From an uncultured Clostridia bacterium (GTDB taxonomy: Bacteria; Bacillota; Clostridia; TANB77; CAG-508), in NCBI GenBank assembly GCA_944388635.1, contig CALXJN010000073.1, positions 1-11,326 on the forward strand: DNA of 11,326 bases, read 5' to 3'. This document shows, piece after piece, positions 1 to 6,435 of this stretch. Both the position numbers and the translations under genes were made by a program. Below the pieces are notes generated by a model. The model was not told the DNA's origin, made no database searches, and saw nothing but the letters and a program-made list of their open reading frames with translations. Position 1 is the stretch's first letter. Each line of letters opens with the position of its first letter.

Positions 1-176
1 GCTTCCGGAATTAAATCAAAGCAAATTATCGACATCATAAGACCTGATGCAAATGAAAGAATAAAACTAATAAATTTATTTGATGTATTCTTAAACTTTA
101 TTCCTATTATTCCGCCTAAAGTAGTTCCGAATGTACCAAAAAATAAGCCTAAAAGCGTTGTTTTGATTATCTCCAT
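1..176 (-). CDS. ZIP-family metal transporter, N-terminal part (runs off window)
   Basis: The reverse strand from the ATG at 176 encodes 58 residues before the window ends. The start reads MEIIKTTLLGLFFGTFG and continues through a glycine-rich first membrane helix, a short basic loop (KFKNTSN) and a second helix ending in FDLIPEA. This glycine-rich helix, then SGLM and a second helix ending FDLIPEA, is the usual N-terminus of bacterial ZIP (Zn/Fe/Mn permease) proteins, which import divalent metal across the inner membrane. A GAGGG Shine-Dalgarno precedes the ATG. Only two of about eight helices are visible, so the metal cannot be assigned. Three CGG trinucleotides occur but all are out of frame (TTC GGA, GGC GGA, CCG GAA), so no frameshift is expected here. 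Other membrane families with a similar start are possible but less likely. Confidence 0.75.
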   Translation of the reverse strand, partial: MEIIKTTLLGLFFGTFGTTLGGIIGIKFKNTSNKFISFILSFASGLMMSIICFDLIPE

Positions 177-186
177 ATAGATCCCT

Positions 187-266
187 CACATAAATATATG
201 TGCATTTAGGCTTTTTATGCACAATTATTCTTTTTTCTGATTTTTCTTAGGATAGAATTTTCCTAA
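187..266 (-). promoter_or_regulatory. Structured leader of ZIP gene: three dyads, two mutually exclusive
   Basis: The leader contains an inverted repeat TTAGGA-N8-TCCTAA (247-266), a second GTGCAT-N11-ATGCAC (200-222), and a third CACATA-N4-TATGTG (187-202) directly upstream of the Shine-Dalgarno. The last two share GTG at 200-202, so only one can form at a time. This could be a metal-responsive operator or a translational switch. I do not recognise a known riboswitch class. Confidence 0.35.
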
Positions 267-329
267 AACAGATTTCTTTTGGTCTTGCCTTAAGTTGTTT
301 TGATTTAATAAAAATTAAATGTATATAAA

Positions 330-358
330 TTTATACTACATAAGTCTTAATTTGTCAA
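330..358 (-). promoter_or_regulatory. Promoter of the ZIP transporter gene
   Basis: On the reverse strand a perfect -35 TTGACA (353-358) is followed after exactly 17 bp by TATAAA (330-335). The start of transcription would lie near 323, giving a leader of about 145 nt before the ATG at 176. Confidence 0.6.
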
Positions 359-378
359 CAAAAATTATTTGGCAAATA

Positions 379-417
379 AAAAAAGCCAGAAATCAAGATT
401 TTTCAAGATTACTGACC
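379..417 (-). terminator. Rho-independent terminator of tRNA operon
   Basis: On the reverse strand a 10-bp stem (GTCAGTAATC with GATTTCTGGC, one mismatch and one G-T pair, 386-417) is followed by seven T (379-385). It lies just downstream of tRNA-Thr, the last gene of the tRNA operon. Confidence 0.75.
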
Positions 418-422
418 TTATG

Positions 423-498
423 TGGAGCCAATTACCCGAATCGAACGGGTGACCTACGCATTACAAGTGCGTTGCTCTACCAGCTGAGCTAAATTGGC
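423..498 (-). tRNA. tRNA-Thr (anticodon TGT)
   Basis: A 76-nt reverse-strand cloverleaf. The acceptor stem is GCCAATT/AATTGGC with encoded CCA, the D-loop has the usual AGCTCAG...GGTAGAGC, and the anticodon loop CTTGTAA carries TGT. The T-arm contains GTTCGATTC. It is the last gene of a three-tRNA operon with short spacers. Confidence 0.95.
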
Positions 499-500
499 AA

Positions 501-575
501 TGGTGACCCGTACGGGAATCGAACCCATGTCTCCGCCGTGAAAGGGCGATGTCTTAACCGCTTGACCAACGGGCC
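501..575 (-). tRNA. tRNA-Glu (anticodon TTC)
   Basis: A 75-nt reverse-strand tRNA with acceptor stem GGCCCGT/ACGGGTC (one G-T pair) and encoded CCA. The anticodon loop CTTTCAC gives TTC, and the T-arm has GGTTCGATTCC. It is the middle gene of the tRNA operon, 2 nt from each neighbour. Confidence 0.95.
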
Positions 576-577
576 AT

Positions 578-653
578 TGGTGAGCTATCCGCGACTCGAA
601 CGCGGGACAACTTGATTAAAAGTCAAGTGCTCTACCACCTGAGCTAATAGCCC
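578..653 (-). tRNA. tRNA-Lys (anticodon TTT)
   Basis: A 76-nt reverse-strand tRNA with acceptor stem GGGCTAT/ATAGCTC and encoded CCA. The anticodon loop CTTTTAA gives TTT. It is the first gene of the Lys-Glu-Thr operon. Confidence 0.95.
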
Positions 654-706
654 ATATCACCATTTTATATATATAAATGGTTGCTCTTTCAAACAACCGC
701 TTATAT

Positions 707-735
707 ATATTACTACAAATTGTGCAACTTGTCAA
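707..735 (-). promoter_or_regulatory. Promoter of tRNA operon
   Basis: On the reverse strand TTGACA (730-735), a 17-bp spacer and TATAAT-like TAATAT (707-712). Transcription would start near 700, about 45 nt before tRNA-Lys. The leader carries two small inverted repeats, CCATTT...AAATGG (660-680) and GGTTG...CAACC (679-698), possibly for 5' processing. Confidence 0.65.
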
Positions 736-789
736 CTGTTTTTGAAAATTTTGTGAATTTTTTTTAGATTTTTTGCATATGATGTAATT

Positions 790-975
790 TTATTTGTTAA
801 GTTTTTCTATTATATCTTCAACATCTATTCCATGTACTTGACATGCTTCTTCTATTGTTTCTGCTTGTGATGCTGGACAGCCTAGGCAATGCATTCCTGC
901 ATCTAATAATATATCTGCCTTTTCTGGTGCTTTTTCTAATAATTCACCTATTGTCATATCTTTTTTTATTTCCAT
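790..975 (-). CDS. DUF1858 / hybrid-cluster-protein-associated redox disulfide protein
   Basis: A 61-residue protein with start MEIKKDMTIGELLEKAPEKA and the motif MHCLGCPAS followed by ETIEEACQVHGID. The paired cysteines in CLGC plus the flanking helices match the small DUF1858 domain (the hybrid cluster protein-associated redox-disulfide family). The family is frequent in anaerobes; its reaction is not established, but a redox-active or metal-binding dithiol role is assumed. AGGAGGA lies 8 nt before the ATG, confirming the start. The length is normal for a stand-alone copy. It is transcribed alone, away from the T4SS module, with no hybrid-cluster-protein gene in view. Confidence 0.85.
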   Translation of the reverse strand: MEIKKDMTIGELLEKAPEKADILLDAGMHCLGCPASQAETIEEACQVHGIDVEDIIEKLNK

Positions 976-1036
976 TAAATTTTCCTCCTATCAAATTAAT
1001 TTATATAATATTTTATCACATTTTTTTAAAAATGTA

Positions 1037-1065
1037 TAGACAAATATCTTTTTTTGTTGTATTAT
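1037..1065 (+). promoter_or_regulatory. Promoter of the T4SS module
   Basis: TAGACA (1037-1042), a 17-bp spacer and TATTAT (1060-1065) on the + strand. Transcription would start near 1073, upstream of the small ORF at 1115 and the coupling protein gene. Confidence 0.5.
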
Positions 1066-1114
1066 ATCGATATAGTTTTTTCTTTTATTTATTTTTTTCA
1101 AAGGTGGTGATTTT

Positions 1115-1252
1115 ATAGACCAAGTTGTAAATTTATTTTTTATATCATTTATTATAAATCTTTTTATAGTTTTTTATTCTTTTTATCTTGTTGTAGATAG
1201 TATGCTTTTCAATAATTTACACAAGTCTAATTTGAATATCCAACGCTTTTAA
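1115..1252 (+). CDS. Possible 45-aa single-helix membrane protein, non-standard start
   Basis: An open frame of 45 codons starting IDQVVNLFFISF, with one long hydrophobic segment (about residues 4-27) and a short polar tail ending NIQRF. A good Shine-Dalgarno (AAGGTGGTG, 1101-1109) lies at the right distance, but the codon it points to is ATA. No ATG, GTG or TTG occurs in this frame before the in-frame stop at 1073. It lies 23 bp upstream of the coupling protein and would be the first gene of the T4SS operon. Either ATA starts translation, or the start codon has mutated or been misread, or this is leader sequence. I do not recognise the sequence. Confidence 0.35.
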   Translation: MDQVVNLFFISFIINLFIVFYSFYLVVDSMLFNNLHKSNLNIQRF

Positions 1253-1275
1253 TTTTATATTATGGAGGTTTTATT

Positions 1276-2985
1276 ATGTTTGTTAATACTTTTACTAGGA
1301 AAATTCTTTTTAATGCCTTTTTTCTAGCCATTTTAGCTTTTTTATATTTTTCATTTTTTTACGATGTTTATGTTTCTGATGAAATTATTATATCTTTTGC
1401 AGTTCATCCTTTTAACATTTGCGAGAGATTTCCTGATTTTTGGCTACTAATTAAAATTATATATATTCCTATTGCTTTTATATCTGCTTTAATTGTTATA
1501 AACATCATATATTCTTCTATTTTTACTAAACAAAAAGTTTTAAAGCCTTCTCCTATTGCTAAGACTTCTGATTTGTATTTAAAGGTTTATAATGAAACTG
1601 ATAAGAACCTTTTTATCCCTGAGGCTGGTCTTTATCAAAATATTTTAATCACCGGTACTATTGGCTCTGGGAAAACAAGCTCTGTAATGTATCCTTTTAC
1701 GAGGCAGTTGATTAAATATAATTATGATAATCCTCTTAAAAAACTTGGTATGCTTGTTTTAGATGTAAAAGGTAATTATTATTCTATGGTTAGAAAATAT
1801 GCTAAATTTTATAATCGTAAAGATGATTTAATTATTATTGAGCTTCGGGCGGAAAAATTAAGTATAATCCATTAGATAAGCCTAATTTAAAACCTGTTAT
1901 TCTTGCAAATAGATTAAAAACAATTTTAACTTTATTTTCTAAAAATAATAGTGAGTCTTATTGGCTTGATAAGGCAGAACAAATTTTAACTGAGTGCATT
2001 AAGTTTTGTAGATTATATAATAATCGGTTATGTTACATTTTCTGAATTACATAAATTAATTACTGTTAACGATTATTATGTTAGCAAAATAAAGTTGCTA
2101 AGGAATAATTTTTTAAATGGAAAGCTTTCTTCTGTTGATATTCATGATTTACTTTCTTCTATTGAATTTTTTGAAAAGGAATTTAATTCTTTAGATTCGA
2201 GAACTTCTGCTATTTTAAAATCTGAAATCACTAGAATTACAGGTGCTTTTATTTCTGATTATGATGTTTTAAATACATTTTCTCCTTCTAAGGAAGAACT
2301 TAATTTCTTTGGGTTTGAAGAAGTTGTAAATAAAGGAAAAATCGTTGTTTTAAATATGAATATATCAGAATATAATAATCTTTCTAAAATTATTGCAGCT
2401 TATCTAAAGCTTGATTTTCAAACTGAGGTTATGTCAAGACTTGCTAAAAACAATTCTGATATTAGAAGTGTTTCATTTATTAGTGATGAATATCATGAAT
2501 ATATTACTGATACTGATGCAAATTTCTTTGCTCAGTCGAGAGAAGCCAAATGTATAAATATTGTTGCGACTCAGAGTTATACTTCTCTTATGAATGCTAT
2601 TAATAATCAATATACTGTGAAGGTTATTATTCAAAATTTGATTAATAAGTTTTGGTTTAGAACTGATGATACTTTTACTATTGAGGATGCCCAAAAGCAA
2701 CTTGGTAAAGAGGAAAAATTAAAATATTCTCAAAGTGTTTCTGAGAGTTCTAAAAATCAAAAAAAATCTTATCTTTCAAACATTTTAAGTTATGATAAAC
2801 CTAATTTTTCTGAGAGTTTGAATACTTATACTCAATTTGATTTTGTTTTTGATACTAATTTCTTTACTCAAAATTTGAATACTTTTAATTGTTTGGCTTT
2901 TTTATCTACTGGTTCTGAAATTATCCCACCAAAAAAGCTAAAACTTATCCCATATTTTATTATTGATGAGGATATGGAATCTTAA
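1276..2985 (+). CDS. VirD4/TraG-type conjugative coupling ATPase (T4CP), three CGG +1 shifts
   Basis: This protein would couple DNA or protein substrates to a type IV secretion channel at the membrane. There are two N-terminal membrane segments (about residues 10-30 and 57-80), Walker A GTIGSGKT at 127-134, Walker B-like FISDE ending at 404, and the VirD4-family glutamine motif NIVATQS nearby. The standard reading stops early at 1873. Skipping the C of the in-frame CGG at 1846, of CGG at 1850 and of CGG at 2025 gives one continuous 568-residue frame (IIELGGKIKYNPLDK and NNGYVTFSELH), a normal length for a small T4CP. GGAGG lies 7 nt before the ATG. VirB2-, TrbL- and PrgI-like genes follow at once. 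If the shifts do not occur it would be a pseudogene, but all three breaks are of one kind. Confidence 0.85.
1846..1853 (+). other. Double in-frame CGG shift site in T4CP (codons 191 and 192)
   Basis: CTT CGG G then CGG A. After the first C is skipped and GGG is read, the next codon in the new frame is again CGG, and its C must also be skipped. The result is Leu-Gly-Gly-Lys and a net change of +2. A single insertion or deletion of one base (other than adding one) cannot restore the frame, but two CGG events do so exactly. Confidence 0.8.
2025..2028 (+). other. In-frame CGGT shift site in T4CP (codon 250)
   Basis: AAT CGG T in the frame reached after the double site. Skipping C2025 gives Asn-Gly-Tyr-Val-Thr-Phe and opens the frame to the stop at 2985. 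Confidence 0.8.
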
Positions 2986-3014
2986 ATTTATTTTTTATTA
3001 TTGGAGGTTTTTAT

Positions 3015-3347
3015 ATGAAGAAAAAATTATTATTTTATTTATTTAGTATTTTATTTATTGCTTTTTCTATTATATTTTCTTATTGCTTAATCTCTTTTGC
3101 AGCTTACCCAAAGCTTATTACTACTATTTTAGATGCTTTTGAGAATATAAAAGGTTATTTAATTGCCATAGCTACGCCTGTTGCAGCTGTTGCTATTGCT
3201 TCTGGCTTTTTAATGCAAAAATTCAGTTTTGGTGATGAAGAAAGAATTAGAAATGGAAAAAAGCTTATTAGAACTTCTATTGTTTCTTATGCTTTTATTC
3301 TTGCCCTTGATTTAATTATTAGTTTAATTCAAAATTTAATTGGTTAA
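3015..3347 (+). CDS. VirB2/TrbC-like small membrane protein
   Basis: A 110-residue protein. The N-terminus (KKKLLFYLFSILFIAFS) is a signal-peptide-like basic stretch plus hydrophobic core. Two further hydrophobic helices follow (about 43-66 and 86-108), separated by a charged turn containing GDEERIRNGKKLIR. This layout of signal sequence, helix, short charged loop and helix is that of VirB2/TrbC-type pilin subunits and of similar small proteins in Gram-positive conjugation loci. It probably forms part of the membrane channel or a surface structure. GGAGG stands 7 nt before the ATG. It lies between the coupling protein and the TrbL-like gene. Assignment rests on topology and context more than on strict motifs. 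Confidence 0.6.
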   Translation: MKKKLLFYLFSILFIAFSIIFSYCLISFAAYPKLITTILDAFENIKGYLIAIATPVAAVAIASGFLMQKFSFGDEERIRNGKKLIRTSIVSYAFILALDLIISLIQNLIG

Positions 3348-3363
3348 CTTAGGAGGTTTTTAT

Positions 3364-4240
3364 TTGGACAATACAACTAACAATATTCCCTCTTCAATTT
3401 CGTTTATGTTTGAGCAATTTTTTTCGTCTATTGATAATTCTGTATATTCCGCATTAGATAGTATCTCTTTTATTGATGAGAATATTTTGAATTCTCCATA
3501 TTTTGAAAGATTATTTGGTACAAGTTCTATGTCTGGGATTTTAGTAGTTGCTAATAGTTTGCTTGTTGGTTTTATTTTATATTATGCAATAAAATATTTG
3601 CTTTCTAACTTTTCTGTAGGGCAGTTTCAAAATCCTTATCAATTCTTTATAAAAGTTATATTCCTACGGTATTTGTATGAATGGCAGTTTTTTCCTTTGC
3701 AAGCAAATTATTAGTATCAATAGCTTATTTTCCGCTTCCATTAGAGATATTGGTAGTAGCATTTTAAATACTAATATTTGTTTTTCAAATTTAGTAAACA
3801 TACTGAATTCAATTATAATTATTGAAGAAGAAGCTCAAAGTTTATTTTCGATAGATGGAATTATTAAAACTATTGTGTCTATTGGTTTTCTTAATTTAAT
3901 TTTTGTTTTTTCTATCAGATACATTTTAGTTAAAGTTTTTGTACTTATTTCTCCTTTTGCAATACTTTCTGCTGCAATGCCTTCAACTAATAGTTTTTTT
4001 AAGTCTTGGTTTAAGAGTCTTTTGTCTCTTCTTCTAATTGAAAGCTTTTCTTCTTTAATTTTAATTGTGATGTTTTCACTAAATTATAGCCCGTCTGATG
4101 TTGTATCTAAGCTTCTTTTTGTTGGTGCTGTTTTTGCTTTGATGAGAGTTAATAGTTTTACTCGTGATATAATCGGAGGTATTAGTATTGATGTACAAAA
4201 TTATCTTTATTCTTTAAGAGGTATGGGAAAATTTAAATAA
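3364..4240 (+). CDS. TrbL/VirB6-like polytopic T4SS membrane protein, one CGG +1 shift
   Basis: TTG start at 3364, chosen because AGGAGG (3351-3356) lies 7 nt upstream; the earlier in-frame TTG at 3340 precedes that Shine-Dalgarno. The protein has about five hydrophobic segments, including a pair near the C-terminus around VFVLISPFAILSAAMPST and a tryptophan/lysine turn (FFKSWFKSLLSLL). That last arrangement is typical of TrbL/VirB6 inner-membrane channel proteins of Firmicute conjugative elements. The standard reading stops at 3714. Skipping C3667 of the in-frame CGG turns it into IFLGICMNG and gives 291 residues. SD-coupled genes flank it on both sides. Confidence 0.7.
3667..3670 (+). other. 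In-frame CGGT shift site in TrbL-like gene (codon 102)
   Basis: CTA CGG T. Skipping the C gives Leu-Gly-Ile and joins the two halves of the gene. Without it the frame ends 45 nt later. Confidence 0.75.
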
Positions 4241-4258
4241 TTTTAGGAGGTGACTTTT

Positions 4259-4537
4259 TTGAAATTTATTATTCCACAAAATTATGACTTTTCTTCTAAA
4301 CTTTTTGGTTTTATTGATTATTCGACTGCTTTTGTTAATGTTATTTGGTATATAGTTGTTTTTTGTTTAATTAATTTGTTTAATATAACATTATTTTTTA
4401 AGATTTTCTTGTTTATTATTTTTTGTTTTCCAGTATTTTTATTTACGATTATAGGGTTTAACCAAGAAAATATTTTGTATGTTATTATATATGTTCTAAA
4501 ATATGCCTTTGGGCAAAAAGTATATTTATATAGATAA
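4259..4537 (+). CDS. PrgI-family T4SS membrane protein
   Basis: A 92-residue protein with TTG start at 4259, 8 nt after AGGAGG; the in-frame GTG at 4250 overlaps that Shine-Dalgarno. It starts LKFIIPQNYDFSSKLFGF, has two hydrophobic helices (about 25-45 and 47-65), and ends in a basic, aromatic tail (KYAFGQKVYLYR). The N-terminal 'IP.....KL.G' segment, paired helices and terminal aromatic stretch match PrgI-type proteins, which in Gram-positive elements stand immediately before the VirB4 ATPase. Here no VirB4 follows; the terminator begins at the stop codon. Confidence comes mainly from topology and gene order. Confidence 0.6.
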   Translation: MKFIIPQNYDFSSKLFGFIDYSTAFVNVIWYIVVFCLINLFNITLFFKIFLFIIFCFPVFLFTIIGFNQENILYVIIYVLKYAFGQKVYLYR

Positions 4538-4579
4538 AAAAAAGAATATGAAATATTTAATTTTAGATATTTCATATTC
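4536..4579. terminator. Bidirectional terminator between T4SS module and pyr operon
   Basis: A perfect 13-bp inverted repeat (GAATATGAAATAT at 4544-4556 and its complement at 4567-4579) with a 10-nt loop. Eight A at 4536-4543 give a U-tract for the leftward pyr transcript. In the rightward direction only an AT-rich tail follows, so that function is weaker. Confidence 0.8.
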
Positions 4580-4594
4580 TATAATATATAAATT

Positions 4595-5505
4595 TTAATT
4601 CATTTGTACTTTTCCTATAATATTATTTATATCTTCGATGTTATGACGTTTCATATAGTCTTCTATTCCTTCTATTGCTTTTATGCTTACTTCTGGCTCA
4701 ATAAAATTTCCTGTTCCGATTGAGATTGCTGTTGCTCCAGCAAGCATAAATTCTATTACATCATTTCCTGTAACTATTCCTCCGAAGTCCAAGTACAGGA
4801 ATTTTAACTGCTTTTGCGACTTGATATACCATACGTACTGCAACTGGTTTTACTGCTGGTCCTGATAATCCTCCCATATTGTTTGCAAGTACTGGTCTTT
4901 GTTTTTCTATATCAATGCTCATTCCAAGTAACGTATTTATTAATGATACTCCATCTGCTCCTGCTGCTTCTGCTCCTTTTGCTGGTTCTGTTATATCTGT
5001 TACATTTGGTGTCAATTTTACGATTAATGGCTTATCTAATACTTTTCTTACTTGTGATGTAACTTCTTTTACTCCTTCATAAGTTGTTCCAAATGCCATA
5101 CATCCAGCTTTAACATTTGGGCAAGATAGGTTTAGTTCTACGCCGTCTATATCTAATGTATTTAATACTTTTGCAAGTTCTACATAGTCCTCGATTGTGC
5201 TTCCACATGCATTTACTATTATTTTAGTATCGAACTTTCTAAGCCATGGAAGGTCATTTTCCATAAAGTATTCTACTCCTGGGTTTTGTAGTCCTATTGA
5301 ATTAAGCATTCCTGCTGTTGTTTCACATACTCTTGGTGGTTTATTTCCGTGGTCTTGGTTTTAAAGATGTTCCTTTTGTGATTATTCCTCCTAATTTATT
5401 TAAGTCAATAAATTCACTATATTCTCTACCATATCCAAATGTTCCTGATGCAACTGTAACTGGATTTTTCATCTTTATTCCTGCTAAGTTTACTTTTAAA
5501 TTCAT
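4595..5505 (-). CDS. pyrD: Dihydroorotate dehydrogenase B, catalytic subunit, two CGG +1 shifts
   Basis: The FMN subunit that oxidises dihydroorotate to orotate, working with PyrK. Visible features are VASGTFGYG at the N-terminus, NACGST, the catalytic-loop motif NLSCPNV with the class 1B cysteine near residue 128, VKLTPNVT, and the FMN-phosphate segment around LGGIVTGND and SIGTGNF. The standard frame breaks twice. At codon 53, PRP-CGG-A must be read PRPGNKPPR; at codon 241, GL-CGG-A must be read GLGGIVTG. With both C residues skipped the protein is 302 residues, the usual length. The start at 5505 gives the family N-terminus MNLKVNLAGI, though its Shine-Dalgarno (AAGGAA) is weak and distant. 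It is the last gene of the operon, 150 nt after pyrK across a hairpin repeat. Confidence 0.92.
4781..4784 (-). other. In-frame CGGA shift site in pyrD (codon 241)
   Basis: GGA CTT CGG AGG AAT on the coding strand. Skipping the C gives GLGG-IVTG at the FMN-phosphate glycine cluster. The 15-base context is identical to that of the pyrF site. Confidence 0.85.
5346..5349 (-). other. In-frame CGGA shift site in pyrD (codon 53)
   Basis: AGA CCA CGG AAA. The zero frame meets TAA in the codon after AAA. Skipping the C gives PRPGNKPPRVCE, the conserved substrate-loop region of type 1B enzymes. Confidence 0.85.
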
Positions 5506-5530
5506 ATTTTTTATTTTCTTCCTTATTCAT

Positions 5531-5655
5531 AAAATTAAAAATAAACTTCGTCTTACGTTGTTGGACTTCATTCGAAATGAAATCAACGTACAAAAAGTAC
5601 GCCTCATTCATTTCGAATTCGTCCGCCTAGTAATACTCGTTTCTTTTTAATTTTT
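5531..5655. repeat. Long hairpin repeat, copy 2 (between pyrK and pyrD)
   Basis: An imperfect palindrome of about 125 nt. The ends AAAATTAAAAATAAAC and GTTTCTTTTTAATTTTT pair, the arms TTCGAAATGAA pair, and the tip is CGTAC-AAAAA-GTACG (5587-5601). It begins at the pyrK stop codon. On the reverse strand it shares CTAGGCG, CGTACTTT.TGTACGTTGA and GAAG..CAAC.ACG in the same order with copy 1 at 7417-7516. No U-tract fits a terminator. Confidence 0.75.
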
Positions 5656-6431
5656 ATATTTGTACTACGTTTGAATCAAACACCGGTCCCGCCTTACAAA
5701 CATGTGTATAAACTGTTTCTTCTCCTGCATTTACTTTTACTGCACATCCAAGGCATACACCTATTCCACAGCCCATTCTTTCTTCTAGTGATATTTGACA
5801 TGGTGTATTTGTTTCTTTTGCAAGCTTTTGCACAGCTTTTAACATTGGAAGTGGTCCACATGCATATATTCCGTCTATTTTTTCGTTTTTTAAATCTTTT
5901 TCTAAGAAGTTTATTGCAAAGCCTTTTTCTCCGTAACTTCCGTCGTCTGTTGTTAAAGTGAATTTGTCTGATACATCTTTATATTCTTTTTCTAATACAA
6001 CAAAGTCTTTATTTCTAAATCCTAAGTACATATTTATCTTAGCTGTTTTTTTAGCTTCTTTTGCAAGTTCATATAATGGGAATATTCCTATTCCTCCTCC
6101 TATTATTGCTATATTTTTCTTATCTTTAAAGTTGAATGTTCCTTGACCTAGTGGTCCTAAAACATCAATTTCTTCTCCTATTTTTTTATCTGATAATATT
6201 TTTGTCCCTTTTCCTTTTACTTGAAATACGAATTCTACTATCTCTCCTTGAATATTGTATATGCTTATTGGTCTTCTAAGTAGAGGTTCTATTTCATTTG
6301 CAACTCTTATTTCAAGGAATTGTCCGTGGTTTTGCATTTTCTGCAATTTCTTTTGATTTTACTGAGAATTTAAAAATGTCATCCTTTAACTTTTCTTTTT
6401 CTACTAGTTCACATTTTGTATGTACTGCCAT
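5654..6431 (-). CDS. pyrK: Dihydroorotate dehydrogenase B, electron-transfer subunit, one CGG +1 shift
   Basis: The FAD/[2Fe-2S] subunit that passes electrons from PyrD to NAD. There is a ferredoxin-reductase-like FAD domain with KPGQFLEIRV and RRPIS (52-56), a nucleotide domain with IGGGIGIFPLYELA and CGPLPM, and a C-terminal cluster motif C221-x4-C226-x2-C229 plus C245. The natural start is ATG 6431, with GGAGG inside the last codons of pyrF, 4 nt after its stop. From there the standard frame ends soon after codon 36 (CCA CGG ACA). Skipping that C makes the invariant KPGQF and gives 258 residues, the family length. A reading starting at the internal ATG 6346 would lack the first strand of the FAD domain. 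Confidence 0.92.
6323..6326 (-). other. In-frame CGGA shift site in pyrK (codon 36)
   Basis: AAA CCA CGG ACA. Skipping the C gives Lys-Pro-Gly-Gln-Phe, the near-invariant PGQF of PyrK and related ferredoxin reductases. Confidence 0.88.
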
Positions 6432-6435
6432 TAAA

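Noticed and set aside
4595..4843. Separate 82-aa ORF downstream of pyrD
   Set aside because: It is the C-terminal part of PyrD reached through the CGG site at 4784.
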